Positions 17,091 to 26,138 are shown, counted from the stretch's first letter. The stretch: 64,000 nucleotides of DNA from Saccharospirillum sp. (GCA_018402545.1 JAGYIL010000001.1:2542001-2606000), one strand, 5' to 3'. Notes: generated from the letters alone by a model not told the origin. Numbers and translations are program-made.

Positions 17091-17696
17091 CTACATCAGG
17101 ATAAAAACCACACACAGGGCAGTCAGAATGCCCAGCGCCATATTGAACATCCGCAGCCGTGCCGGCTCTTCCAGCCAGCGGCGTAACTGGGAGCCAAGTA
17201 CTGCCCAGACGCAACTGCAGGGGTAGGTCATCAGCGCGAACATAAAGGCCACGGTCAGTGCACTCGGCCAATAAGCATCACCCGGTAAACTGAAAGCGGC
17301 TATGCCGGTAATCGCCATGGCCCAGGCTTTGGGGTTCACGACCTGAAACAGGGCCGCATGCCACCAGCGCATCGGGCGAGCCTCGCCGTCGACCCGGGCC
17401 ATGCCGCCCGCCGTGGCAATGTTCCAGGCAAGCCATAGCAGGTATATCGACCCGATGATTTTCAACGCCCAGTGCAGTTGCGGCACGGCTAGCAAAAGCG
17501 CGCCTATGCCACTGGCGACAACTAAGTTAAGAGTCAGAAACCCGATGCAAATCCCGGTAATGTGCGGCATGGTGCGGCGCAAACCAAAGTTCATGCCGGA
17601 GGCTGTTACCATTATCACATTGGGCCCCGGTGTTATCGTTGTACTGAAGGTATAAACCACGATCGGAAGTAAAAACCCGAGGGTTAAAGCGTCCAT
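17091..17696 (-). CDS. LysE family amino-acid exporter
   Basis: A 201-residue inner-membrane protein with about six hydrophobic segments. The N-terminal TTITPGPNVIMVTASGMNFG is the LysE/RhtB signature, and QVVNPKAWAMA matches the conserved central NPK motif. Members export lysine, homoserine, threonine or cysteine-type metabolites; the substrate cannot be read from sequence. It has the family's normal length. It lies 47 bp after alaX on the same strand, so it may be read through from that gene, and is closed by a good terminator. Confidence 0.85.
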   Translation of the reverse strand: MDALTLGFLLPIVVYTFSTTITPGPNVIMVTASGMNFGLRRTMPHITGICIGFLTLNLVVASGIGALLLAVPQLHWALKIIGSIYLLWLAWNIATAGGMARVDGEARPMRWWHAALFQVVNPKAWAMAITGIAAFSLPGDAYWPSALTVAFMFALMTYPCSCVWAVLGSQLRRWLEEPARLRMFNMALGILTALCVVFILM

Positions 17697-17743
17697 TTAG
17701 TCAGGCCTCTCAGGCTGCAACCGCAGCCCCGGTTTAAGAAGGG

Positions 17744-18457
17744 TCAGTCGACCAGTTCGATATTGATCCGTTTATTTTGCTTGCCTTTGCTTTTGATACT
17801 GGGAATTCGCACCTGCCCAATTTCAGCAATATTATTCACATGAGTGCCACCGCAGGGCTGATAATCGAGCCCTTCAACCCGCACCATTCGAATGGCGCCG
17901 TGACCACGCGGTGGTTGCACGCTCATGGTCCGCACCAGTTCCGGCTGTTCATCCAAAATCGATTCGGGTAACCACTCGGTCGACACCAAAGCACCCTCGG
18001 CAATGGTGGCGTTCAACCGTGCTTCCAATTCGGCTTTATCGAGTGGTTCCGACAAATCAAACTCAGCCCGGCTTAAATCGGTACCCACGTTACCACCGGT
18101 CACCGGGTCTTTGATCAGGTGACACAGCAAATGCAGACAACTGTGCATACGCATATGACGATGGCGGCGTTCCCAGTTCAGGGTGATCGTTACCGCATCG
18201 CCTTCGCTTAGGCCAAGCCCTTCGCACGCGGCTTCATCCAAATAATGTTCAATGACCGACCGGTCCTGACTGTAGCGGGTGTCCACAACAGCAATGCGCT
18301 GGTCACCGACGATCAGTTCACCGCTATCGCCCGGCTGACCACCGCCATGCGGATAAAAAATCGTATCGGCCAACACCAGGCGATTACCCTCTAGGCGAAC
18401 AACCTGAGTATCAAGTTCGGTTTGATAGGCATCCTGATAAAAACGATAAGGGTTCAT
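17744..18457 (-). CDS. alaX: Alanyl-tRNA editing protein AlaX
   Basis: A 237-residue free-standing editing domain that hydrolyses Ser- or Gly-mischarged tRNA-Ala. The zinc ligands typical of the AlaRS editing domain are present: HSCLH (residues 105-109) and CGGTHV (202-207); FYPHGGGQPGD (35-44) is the family's N-terminal signature. I moved the start from 18481 to ATG 18457, which has AAGGAAGG just upstream and the usual family N-terminus. A perfect palindrome overlaps this ribosome-site region. LysE lies downstream. The length fits the AlaX-M type. Confidence 0.88.
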   Translation of the reverse strand: MNPYRFYQDAYQTELDTQVVRLEGNRLVLADTIFYPHGGGQPGDSGELIVGDQRIAVVDTRYSQDRSVIEHYLDEAACEGLGLSEGDAVTITLNWERRHRHMRMHSCLHLLCHLIKDPVTGGNVGTDLSRAEFDLSEPLDKAELEARLNATIAEGALVSTEWLPESILDEQPELVRTMSVQPPRGHGAIRMVRVEGLDYQPCGGTHVNNIAEIGQVRIPSIKSKGKQNKRINIELVD

Positions 18458-18467
18458 AAACCTTCCT

Positions 18468-18481
18468 TTGTATCGATACAA
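18468..18481. promoter_or_regulatory. Perfect 14-bp palindrome upstream of alaX
   Basis: TTGTATCGATACAA lies 11-24 bp before the alaX ATG and touches its Shine-Dalgarno sequence. The form (TGTAT-CG-ATACA) resembles GntR-superfamily operators, and a GntR/MocR gene lies divergently nearby, so repression of alaX by a GntR-type protein is possible. The same palindrome recurs inside choV at 58631-58644. Confidence 0.45.
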
Positions 18482-18523
18482 TATTCAAAGCTCAAGTTTT
18501 CGGAGTTCGTTAGCAAAGGATTA

Positions 18524-18636
18524 GCACCGGATGCCAGGTAGGGCTATCTAGGGTGGTCCGCAGCAAGGATGCTGCGGTCCAGGCCCCATGGACGGGTTTA
18601 CGCCGACCCTCGATAGCCCTACCTGGTGGCCGGTGC
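18524..18636 (+). repeat. Family A palindromic element, copy A3
   Basis: Inner arms of 21 bp (18534-18554 and 18606-18626) pair with one mismatch, and a further GCACCGG/CCGGTGC pair flanks them across a 3-bp bubble. The core is nearly identical to A1 (GGTCCGCAGC ... CCATGGACGGGTTTACGCCG). Against A1 the arms show three compensated base-pair changes. It lies inside the divergent alaX/mocR promoter region. Confidence 0.87.
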
Positions 18637-18717
18637 GAGCGACTGGCAACAAAACCAACCGCGAACTCCGAAACTTGCAACAATGAATCCGTATTTGTGT
18701 TCGACAAAAGCAAACAA

Positions 18718-18749
18718 TTGCAGTGTAATACGACGACAATTCACTGCAA
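18718..18749. promoter_or_regulatory. Inverted repeat upstream of the MocR gene, likely autoregulatory site
   Basis: TTGCAGTG (18718-18725) and CACTGCAA (18742-18749) are a perfect 8-bp inverted repeat with a 16-bp spacer, extended inward by AAT/ATT with one offset base. It ends 16 bp before the ATG of a MocR-type regulator, a class that commonly binds its own promoter at repeated half-sites. Confidence 0.55.
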
Positions 18750-18765
18750 GCAGTTCTTTGTCACC

Positions 18766-20157
18766 ATGACAATCCTAACACTGACCGGTCAAACCGGCCC
18801 CAAATACAAGGCATTGGCCAACAGCATCGAGCGTGCCGTTCACGATGGCGAACTCAAGCCCGGCGACCGTCTGCCAACGCACCGGCAATTGGCCGAGGAA
18901 TTGGGTGTAACTGTTGGCACCGTCACCCGCGCCTATGCCGAGGCAGAGCGTCGCCGTTTGATCGAAGCCCGGGTCGGCAGCGGCACTTTCATTCGCGGTT
19001 TGAACCCCGGCACCGCCAGCTTCAAAGTGACCGACTCCACGGTCGATACCGGCATCGACCTGGGCTTCAGCATTGCTTTGGAGATGGATCAGTCTGAACA
19101 GTTAACCCGAACTCTGGCCACACTGCAGCACTCTGATGTGTTGCCTCACCTGTTGCGCTACCAGTCTGAATTTGGCCTTGCACATCACCGTGAAGCAGGC
19201 CGTCGATGGCTGCTAAAAACAGGCCTGGGCGACTTCAACAGTGACGACCTGCTGGTCACCCTGGGCGGCCAGCACGGGTTCTACGTTGCGCTCAATGCCC
19301 TGCTGCAGCCCGGCGATGGCCTGGCCTGTGAAGGGCTGACCTACCCGGGGCTGGTCGCGGCAGCCACGCAGCAGAACCTGCGACTGATGCCGCTGGCGAT
19401 CGACGACCAGGGTTTGACCCCCGAAGCGCTGGAAAGCCAGTGCCTGCGTCACCCGCCACGTGTACTGTATCTAATGACCCGGATGCAGAACCCAACCGGC
19501 GGTTCGATGTCGCAACAGCGTATTGATGAGCTGGCGCTCATTTGCCGACAGTATCAAATCACCGTTGTTGAAGACGACGTACAGGGTTGTCTGGGCGATC
19601 CGGCCCAGCCCTCCTTCAGCCTGCGCCACCCGGACATCACCGTCACCATCGCCAGCCTGTCCAAGGCGTTGTGCGGTGGCTTGCATGTCGGTTTTATGCG
19701 CGCTCCGGAAGAATGGGTTAATGCCATCGGCGCAGCTTTTCGCGCCACCTGCTGGATGGCCATTCCGCTGACCACCGAAGTTGCCTGCGACTGGCTGAAC
19801 AACGGCTATGCCGATCAATTGCTGGCCCATCAGCAAGCCGAGATCGACTGGCGTCAGAATGCTGTGTGCGAACGGTTACGACAGGCCGGCTTCACCCCGC
19901 GCGGCGGCGGCTTCAACGTCTGGCTGGATTTACCCGCCCCCTGGCGTGCGGTCAATCTGGTAGCGCGCGCTGCCGAGCATCGCATTCAGCTGAAACCGGC
20001 AGAAGTGTTTGCGGCGGGGCAATTCGCTGCCCCCCAGGCGGTACGCATCTGCATCGGTGGCCGACTGAAACGCGATACGCTGCTCAGCGCCATCGACACC
20101 CTGATCGACCTGATCCGGAACCCGGGCAACGCCCAGGATTCACTGACCAACATTTGA
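18766..20157 (+). CDS. MocR/PdxR-type regulator (GntR domain fused to aminotransferase fold)
   Basis: A 463-residue protein from ATG 18766; the ORF-track start at 18553 lies within repeat A3 and is an artefact. Residues 1-75 are a GntR winged helix (RLPTHRQLAEELGVTVGTVTRAYAEAERRRLIEARVGSGTFI). Residues 110-455 have the fold-type-I aminotransferase plan, with the PLP lysine expected in SLSKALCGG and a TRMQNPTGG loop. Such proteins use PLP as sensor cofactor and act on a neighbouring metabolic gene. Immediate neighbours are alaX (divergent) and rarD (7 bp downstream, probably co-transcribed). The target is therefore uncertain. Confidence 0.85.
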   Translation: MTILTLTGQTGPKYKALANSIERAVHDGELKPGDRLPTHRQLAEELGVTVGTVTRAYAEAERRRLIEARVGSGTFIRGLNPGTASFKVTDSTVDTGIDLGFSIALEMDQSEQLTRTLATLQHSDVLPHLLRYQSEFGLAHHREAGRRWLLKTGLGDFNSDDLLVTLGGQHGFYVALNALLQPGDGLACEGLTYPGLVAAATQQNLRLMPLAIDDQGLTPEALESQCLRHPPRVLYLMTRMQNPTGGSMSQQRIDELALICRQYQITVVEDDVQGCLGDPAQPSFSLRHPDITVTIASLSKALCGGLHVGFMRAPEEWVNAIGAAFRATCWMAIPLTTEVACDWLNNGYADQLLAHQQAEIDWRQNAVCERLRQAGFTPRGGGFNVWLDLPAPWRAVNLVARAAEHRIQLKPAEVFAAGQFAAPQAVRICIGGRLKRDTLLSAIDTLIDLIRNPGNAQDSLTNI

Positions 20158-20164
20158 GGCAGCT

Positions 20165-21094
20165 ATGATATCCGCAACGCGCAGCGGCGCTTTTTACGCA
20201 CTGACCGCCTACATTCTGTGGTCAGTAGCCCCCATCTATTTCAAGGTTATGGGCGACGTCGCAGCAGCGGAACTGTTGTCGCACCGCATCATCTGGTCGT
20301 TTCTGTTAACGCTGGGTTTGATATTCCTGTTTCGCAAACGCGATGCGCTGATGACCGCGCTGCGCTCATCACGAACCCGCTGGAATTTGCTCGCCTCGAC
20401 GATACTGATCGGGTTTAACTGGGGGTTGTTCATCTGGGCGGTGCAAAGCAATTACATGCTCAGCGCCAGCCTCGGTTATTACATCAACCCACTGATGAAC
20501 ATTTTGCTCGGCATGATCTTTTTCCGGGACCGGCTCGACCGGGTGCGCACCATCGCCGCTTTGTTGTGTGTCGCCGCTGTTGCCTTCGAGCTGATTCAGT
20601 TCGGTCGCCTGCCCTGGGTTGCCTTGCTGCTGGCCACCAGCTTTGCGCTGTATGGTCTGGTGCGTAAAAAAATCGGCGTCGACAGCTTCACCGGCATGGC
20701 ACTGGAAACCGGTTTACTCCTGCCCGTTGCCGCAGGTTATTTATTGTTGACCACCAGCCCGACCAGCAATCTGATCGAAAACACCGGGTCAATAAACCTG
20801 CTGCTGTTTGCCGCTGGCCCGGTCACCATGGTGCCATTAATGTGCTTTGCGGCAGCGGCCAATCGCATCAGTCTGACCGCACTCGGTTTCTTTCAATACA
20901 TTGCCCCGAGCGGCATGTTTCTGCTGGCGGTGTTTGTTTATGGAGAAACCCTGAGCCCCGGCAAGCTGGTGACCTTTGGCCTGATCTGGGCGGCTTTGTT
21001 GCTGTTAACGCTCGATTCGTTGCGCACACTGGGCCGCAATCAGTCTGCCAAGCGTGCGCTCAAAGCATCCAACGCTGCCACCAGTCCCAAATAA
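20165..21094 (+). CDS. rarD: EamA family transporter RarD
   Basis: A 309-residue drug/metabolite transporter with ten predicted membrane helices. RarD signatures are AYILWSVAPIYFKVMGDVAAAELLSHRIIWS near the N-terminus, NWGLFIWAVQSNYMLSASLGYYINPL, and FGLYGLVRKK-like FALYGLVRKKIGVDSFTG. ATG 20165 has GAGG seven bases upstream. RarD was named from chloramphenicol sensitivity in Pseudomonas, but the physiological substrate is unknown. It probably forms an operon with the MocR regulator. Its last 35 bp overlap the convergent LysE gene. Confidence 0.88.
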   Translation: MISATRSGAFYALTAYILWSVAPIYFKVMGDVAAAELLSHRIIWSFLLTLGLIFLFRKRDALMTALRSSRTRWNLLASTILIGFNWGLFIWAVQSNYMLSASLGYYINPLMNILLGMIFFRDRLDRVRTIAALLCVAAVAFELIQFGRLPWVALLLATSFALYGLVRKKIGVDSFTGMALETGLLLPVAAGYLLLTTSPTSNLIENTGSINLLLFAAGPVTMVPLMCFAAAANRISLTALGFFQYIAPSGMFLLAVFVYGETLSPGKLVTFGLIWAALLLLTLDSLRTLGRNQSAKRALKASNAATSPK

Positions 21095-21686
21095 ACAGCA
21101 GAGACAAGGCAATAAAAATCACCCCGGCGCCCCGGTCGATCCAGTGGCGCCGGTTTAAAAACCGGCGCTGCAATACCGGTTGCGACAACACCCAACCAAC
21201 CAGACCAAACCACAGACTGGTCACCACAAACACATAACCGACAAGGGCAGACTGCATCCACCCGTTCAGGCCCTCCACCAACTGCAGCAGAATGGCCGAG
21301 AAAAATAGCAGCGCTTTCGGGTTCAGCACGTTGGTCAGAAACCCCTGCCAGAAATCCCCCCGGTCGCTGACCGTGGCGGAACTGTCGAGCGGTTGCCCCG
21401 GCGGTGTCGGTTGCGCACTCAACCCACCCCAGCCGAGATACAGCAGATACCCTATCCCCAGCCAGGGCAATGTCATCGCCAGCCAGTGGCTCGACTGCAC
21501 CAGGGCCGACACACCCAACACAGCAACCAACGTATGAAGGGTAACCCCCAAACCGATGCCCAGGGCATTCAGCGTGCTGGCACGCTTTCCCCGAGTAAGC
21601 GCCGATTTAACCACCAGCGCAAAATCCGGTCCCGGGCTGATTACTGCGGCGGTATACACCAGTACGAACGGCCACCAGGCGGGCAT
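21060..21686 (-). CDS. LysE family transporter
   Basis: A 208-residue inner-membrane exporter from ATG 21686 (GGAG just upstream); the ORF-track start at 21740 adds an unconserved hydrophobic stretch. AVISPGPDFALVVKSALTRGKRAS is the LysE N-terminal signature and GFLTNVLNPKALLFF the central NPKA motif. Substrate unknown; relatives move homoserine, threonine or cysteine compounds. Its 3' end overlaps rarD by 35 bp in convergent orientation. Confidence 0.85.
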   Translation of the reverse strand: MPAWWPFVLVYTAAVISPGPDFALVVKSALTRGKRASTLNALGIGLGVTLHTLVAVLGVSALVQSSHWLAMTLPWLGIGYLLYLGWGGLSAQPTPPGQPLDSSATVSDRGDFWQGFLTNVLNPKALLFFSAILLQLVEGLNGWMQSALVGYVFVVTSLWFGLVGWVLSQPVLQRRFLNRRHWIDRGAGVIFIALSLLFIWDWWQRWML

Positions 21687-21824
21687 AAAAATCTCCAACA
21701 CAACGAGTAAACAACGTTCGAAGACTACCAGAAGCCACAACAGAATGGCGAGCGCGGCCGGGTATTCGCCAAACTGGGAGCTTGCCCTTTATACTGCCGA
21801 TACGACCTTGCTGAGACTCGTGCC

Positions 21825-22895
21825 ATGCATACCCGCCCGATCCAGGACCGCATCGACTGGCTGCTCGACCTGAGCCGCACCCACTCGGAACGATTTTGCG
21901 ACCCGGAGAATCACCTGGCGCGACAACGTTACCAGGCTGAACACAGCACTGAGATCATCGCTCTGAAGTGCATGGACGGACGCATTCACTTGCCCCACGC
22001 CACCCAGACCCCGCTGGGCATTATTCGCCCATTTCGAAACCTCGGTGGCATATTCGACCTTGGCTGGCCTTATTTGGGTGACCTTCTGGCGGATATGGTC
22101 AGTGACTCGATCGGTCAGGGCCGACGCGTACTGATGATCATCACCTATCACTTTTCCAGAGGCGATACCGCGCGTGGCTGTGCGGGGTTTAATTGTGATG
22201 ACAAAGCGGCACTGGCGCATGCGCAAGGCATTAAAGCGCAAGTCGAGGCGATTTTCGGGGCTGGCCATCAAAGCGTTTACCCACTGGTCTGTGGCTTTGA
22301 GACCGATGAAGATGCCCTTATCCTGCACAACGAGGCCGGTACCCGACTCGACCTCTCAACCCTGGCGTCTGACCAAAACCCGGATTTGTCCGCCCGCCTG
22401 GAAGCCATGTTCACCGATATGCCCGGCCAGGTGCGGCACGACCTGATGCCCCTATTGGAAGGCAACATTCGCCATATCGCCGAGATTCGCAGCAGCAACC
22501 GTGAACTGGCTGTTGAGCACCGGGAATGGACCCTGTGCGTGGGTCGCGGCTTTGATTTTCTGCACGTTCCCAACATCGCGCTGATCATCGGCCCTTTCAG
22601 CCCGGATTTATCGCACCCCATTCAAAAAGCGGCGGGCATTATTCAGGGCAATATGGATAAGGGCCGCATCCCCGATGACGGCTTTCTGCTACTCTCGTCG
22701 GCCCCCTATCAGGAGCCCGGCCCCGATCGGGCACGAGCTGAAATGAAAGCGCGCTTTATGGCCGACTTTACCGCCACAGTGATTCGTAATTGCCAGCCAC
22801 AGTTGGCAGAAAAAATGATCAGCCGTACCGCCATTCTGAACTGGCCAACCCGACGGCTCGAAGTATTTGAATCAGCCGTTGCTGGCTCAGTCTAA
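21825..22895 (+). CDS. Stand-alone CsoSCA-like carbonic anhydrase domain protein
   Basis: A 356-residue protein resembling the catalytic part of the carboxysomal shell carbonic anhydrase. The C-x-D-x-R box LKCMDGR gives Cys49, Asp51 and Arg53; His109 and Cys119 (YHFSRGDTARGC) sit at nearly the spacing of the other two zinc ligands in CsoSCA. The central FRNLGGIFDLGWP also fits. It would interconvert CO2 and bicarbonate. No RuBisCO, carboxysome shell or bicarbonate transporter gene is nearby, so it is probably a free cytosolic enzyme of general metabolism. The start ATG 21825 lies 138 bp from the divergent LysE gene. Zinc binding and activity are inferred. Confidence 0.75.
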   Translation: MHTRPIQDRIDWLLDLSRTHSERFCDPENHLARQRYQAEHSTEIIALKCMDGRIHLPHATQTPLGIIRPFRNLGGIFDLGWPYLGDLLADMVSDSIGQGRRVLMIITYHFSRGDTARGCAGFNCDDKAALAHAQGIKAQVEAIFGAGHQSVYPLVCGFETDEDALILHNEAGTRLDLSTLASDQNPDLSARLEAMFTDMPGQVRHDLMPLLEGNIRHIAEIRSSNRELAVEHREWTLCVGRGFDFLHVPNIALIIGPFSPDLSHPIQKAAGIIQGNMDKGRIPDDGFLLLSSAPYQEPGPDRARAEMKARFMADFTATVIRNCQPQLAEKMISRTAILNWPTRRLEVFESAVAGSV

Positions 22896-22902
22896 GCTCA
22901 GG

Positions 22903-24999
22903 TTACTGCGTATCACGGGCCAGCATGCTGGCAAAATCCGCTGCCGGCATCGGGTGACCCAGGAAATAACCCTGGCCAAAATTGCACTGCAACCGGGTCA
23001 GTGTTTGTTGTTGCGCCCGTGTTTCCAGCCCTTCGGCAACACTCTGTATTCCCAGGCTGGACGCCAGTTGAATGATACTAGTCACTATGTCCATCGCACT
23101 GGGATGTTCGTCAATGCCACTGATAAAGGAGCGGTCAATTTTCAACTGATCGACCGGAAAACGATGCAGGTAAGACAACGAGGAATAGCCTGTTCCAAAA
23201 TCATCCAGTGACAACTGCACGCCCAGCCGTTTGAGCTGATGCATGATGGCAATAATGCTGTCGGAATGATGCAGCAAGACCGTCTCGGTAAACTCCAGCA
23301 ACAACTGGTTGGCCACCAGGCCCGAGGTGGCCAGAGCCGTTTTTACCGATTGCAGTACATTGCCTCGGTAGAACTGGTCTGCCGCAAGGTTCACCGAAAC
23401 CCGACACAGCAACCCCTGCTGTTGCCAGTACGCCGCTTCAGCGCAGGCCGTTTGCAACACCCAGTGTCCAACGTCGACCATCAGCCCATGCTCTTCGAGC
23501 AGGTACATGAACTCGCCGGGCGCCAGTACGCCACGGTCGGGATGGTTCCAGCGCAGCAAGGCTTCGGCACCGGTCAGGCGGTTGTCTGATAGGCGATAAA
23601 GGGGCTGATAATACAATTCAAATTCATCGTTCCGAATGGCATGCTGCAACTGCGATAACAACACCAGGTGTTCATGGGCTGCCTCATTCAGTTCACGGGT
23701 AAAATAACAATACTGACCCCGCCCGCTCTTTTTCGCCGAGTACATGGCGGTATCAGAGGTACGCAACAAATCGTGTGCGCTGTCACCGTCTTCCGGGTAG
23801 AGGCTTATGCCGATGCTTGCGCCGAGTTTGAGCGGTTGATTCCTGACGAAAAACGGGGCTTCCAGCTCGTGCATAACCTTGGCAGCCACCGTTGAAGCGG
23901 TTGTGTCAAAACCGATATCCGGCAGGCAGATGACAAACTCGTCGCCACCCAGGCGGGCTATGGTATCGCTGCTGCGAACACAGCGCTGAAGCCGCCCGGC
24001 TACCTCCTTGAGCAACACATCACCGGTCTGATGACCCAGGGAGTCGTTCACGTGTTTGAACCGGTCGAGGTCAATCATCAACACCGCGGTGCGTGACTGA
24101 CGGCGATTTGCCGATTCGATGGCTCCGTCAATTCGGTCCTGCAACAGCGACCGGTTGGGCAAACCGGTCAGTTCATCGTGATGCGCCATGTACTGAATCC
24201 GGGCCTCGGCCCGGGCCCGATCAATCGCAATGCCGGCCAGATGAACGGCCGACGCTATCAGTGCCCGCTGTTGTTCACTGGGGCCTCGCACTTGCCGGTA
24301 ATAAATAGCGAATGATCCCAACACCTGATTTGACTGGGTAGTGATGGGGGTCGACCAGCACGCCTTAAGCCCTACGCCAAGCGCAAGCTCACGATAGTCA
24401 TCCCAGAGCGGGTCGGTCGCGATGTCAGTGACCTCAATGGTCTGGTTCAAGTACATGGCAGTACCACAGGAACCCGCCCTGGGCCCAATGTCGACACCAA
24501 TCAGCGCACGGCTGTAATCTTCCGGCAAGCTCGGAGCGATACACTGGCCAATGGCTTTGCCGCTGTCGTCGAGCAGCAGGATCGACGCCAGCCCAACATG
24601 CCCCTGGGCTTCAACCCAGTGCGCCAATTGACGCAAAATGGATTCCAGAGGCGCGTGGGCCGCAATGAGCTCGAGAATGTCATACTGACCGGTGCGCATC
24701 GCTTCTGCCCGCTTGCGCTGATCGATTTCCGCTTTCAAATCCCGAGTCAGCCGGTAGAGATTTTCAGTAATGTGTTCGTTGTATTCCAGCGCTCGCGCCA
24801 GTTCCCGGGTGCGCTGCTGCACCGTTGCTTCCAGTGTCAGCGCCGTCTGAAATAGCCCGAAATCAGACCCCTGTTGCGACATGCTGCGTTCGGACCGGTC
24901 CATAAGGGCGTCAATGATTTTGTTGAGCCGGCGAATCTCGGCTTCCGGCCCGGGCGAACCGGCCTCTGCCGCAAGGCCTGCCGGCGACCTGGACTTCAT
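22903..24999 (-). CDS. GAF-GGDEF-EAL cyclic-di-GMP enzyme
   Basis: A 698-residue soluble protein. After a helical N-terminus with a long coiled coil (about 50-105), a GAF domain spans about 105-260. The GGDEF domain (about 270-430) has IDLDRFKHVND and an intact RLGGDEFVI active site. The EAL domain (about 445-695) has GAEALLRWNHP, DDFGTGYSSLSYL and KIDRSFI, so both synthase and phosphodiesterase residues are present and either activity may dominate. The start overlaps the stop of the upstream FIST gene by four bases (ATGA), so the two proteins are made together and the FIST protein probably supplies a signal. Confidence 0.9.
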   Translation of the reverse strand: MKSRSPAGLAAEAGSPGPEAEIRRLNKIIDALMDRSERSMSQQGSDFGLFQTALTLEATVQQRTRELARALEYNEHITENLYRLTRDLKAEIDQRKRAEAMRTGQYDILELIAAHAPLESILRQLAHWVEAQGHVGLASILLLDDSGKAIGQCIAPSLPEDYSRALIGVDIGPRAGSCGTAMYLNQTIEVTDIATDPLWDDYRELALGVGLKACWSTPITTQSNQVLGSFAIYYRQVRGPSEQQRALIASAVHLAGIAIDRARAEARIQYMAHHDELTGLPNRSLLQDRIDGAIESANRRQSRTAVLMIDLDRFKHVNDSLGHQTGDVLLKEVAGRLQRCVRSSDTIARLGGDEFVICLPDIGFDTTASTVAAKVMHELEAPFFVRNQPLKLGASIGISLYPEDGDSAHDLLRTSDTAMYSAKKSGRGQYCYFTRELNEAAHEHLVLLSQLQHAIRNDEFELYYQPLYRLSDNRLTGAEALLRWNHPDRGVLAPGEFMYLLEEHGLMVDVGHWVLQTACAEAAYWQQQGLLCRVSVNLAADQFYRGNVLQSVKTALATSGLVANQLLLEFTETVLLHHSDSIIAIMHQLKRLGVQLSLDDFGTGYSSLSYLHRFPVDQLKIDRSFISGIDEHPSAMDIVTSIIQLASSLGIQSVAEGLETRAQQQTLTRLQCNFGQGYFLGHPMPAADFASMLARDTQ

Positions 25000-26138
25000 G
25001 GTTGCACCCCCTCCGGATACCCGATCGCCAGGCCGGTAAAGGTCTGGTTTACGTGCACACCGCCGAACTGCTCTCCATAGGAATTAAAGCCAAGGGTATT
25101 GCAGGCCTGCGTCAGCGCACCCGCCCGGGCAGTATCGTCGTTTTGCCCCATCTCGAGCTTGCGCAGCACACAATCAAACGCCAGCAACACTTGCGGTGAA
25201 CCCAGGGTCTGTCGAACAGATTCCAGAGAAAGCCGCAGGTTTTCAATCAGATCCACGCCCCGGGCAACCCGGAACACCAGGCCGGCTTCAATGGCGCAGT
25301 AGAAAGTCAGGCTGCCATCCGGGTTGGCCTGGCGAATCGACCGTACGTATTCCTTGCCCTCTATCATCACCACAACCGGTGAATCGGCAAACCGCATCAG
25401 ATTCAAATCATCAACATCAACACCGGTCAGGCGTGCGTATTCGGCAGCAGCCGGCAATCCGTTGATTTCAGTGACCAGGCGCCGCTCCGGATCTGCAGCC
25501 GTAATCACCAGACGCTGATCGGTCGCAACAAAGTGCTGGGTCTTCACCGGCGCAATGGAACACCGGGTCGACATCAGCAACATCAGAGCGCTGTTGGTGT
25601 GAAACTGGCCCTGATGAAACACCCAGGTATTCTCGAACATCAGGTCATCGCCTGTCGACCCACCCACAATGGGAATGGTGGGCAGGCTGTTAAACAGCGT
25701 TCGGGTTACAGCGTCTTCGCGCTGGGAGACGCCATCGATCAGTAACATGGCAAAGGTATTGGGTAACTCGCCTTTTTTATTCTCATGGCGCAGCACCAGA
25801 CTGTGAGCAAAGGTTTGCAAGCGGCTGACTTCCGCTGACTTCAGACTGTCGAGCCGCGCCACAGACGCCACAAAATGATCGGCCGGAAAGCTGGCCCCGC
25901 TGATACTGTGATCACAATACCCCTCAGGCCCTATTTCTCCGGCGGTGGTGCAGCCGATAACGGGTGTCTCGCCAAACAGCTGATTAATCGTATTGGCCAG
26001 ACTCGTCAGGTCATACCGGCTCGAACAAAAAAAGACCACCAGACTGGTGTCAGGCTGACTGATTTGCTGATGCAAGTCCCGAACGGCCGCCTCGGGATCG
26101 GACAGAGTAGATTGGCCAAGCTTCACACAACGCGTCAA
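24996..26138 (-). CDS. FIST-domain sensory protein
   Basis: About 380 residues with FIST_N (e.g. DTSLVVFFCSSRYDL, FGETPVIGCTTAGEIGPEGYCD) and FIST_C (about 230-370; ADSPVVVMIEGKEYVRSI, FDCVLRK) regions. FIST domains are proposed intracellular sensors of small ligands, often amino acids, tied to histidine kinases or c-di-GMP enzymes. I prefer TTG 26138, which has GGAGGG six bases upstream and gives the usual TRCVKLGQS start, over the upstream TTG 26186. It is translationally coupled to the GGDEF-EAL gene. No transmembrane segment is present. Confidence 0.85.
   Translation of the reverse strand: MTRCVKLGQSTLSDPEAAVRDLHQQISQPDTSLVVFFCSSRYDLTSLANTINQLFGETPVIGCTTAGEIGPEGYCDHSISGASFPADHFVASVARLDSLKSAEVSRLQTFAHSLVLRHENKKGELPNTFAMLLIDGVSQREDAVTRTLFNSLPTIPIVGGSTGDDLMFENTWVFHQGQFHTNSALMLLMSTRCSIAPVKTQHFVATDQRLVITAADPERRLVTEINGLPAAAEYARLTGVDVDDLNLMRFADSPVVVMIEGKEYVRSIRQANPDGSLTFYCAIEAGLVFRVARGVDLIENLRLSLESVRQTLGSPQVLLAFDCVLRKLEMGQNDDTARAGALTQACNTLGFNSYGEQFGGVHVNQTFTGLAIGYPEGVQP

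Noticed and set aside
18553-18765. N-terminal extension of the MocR ORF
   Set aside because: It translates repeat A3 and the promoter inverted repeat; family homology starts at ATG 18766.
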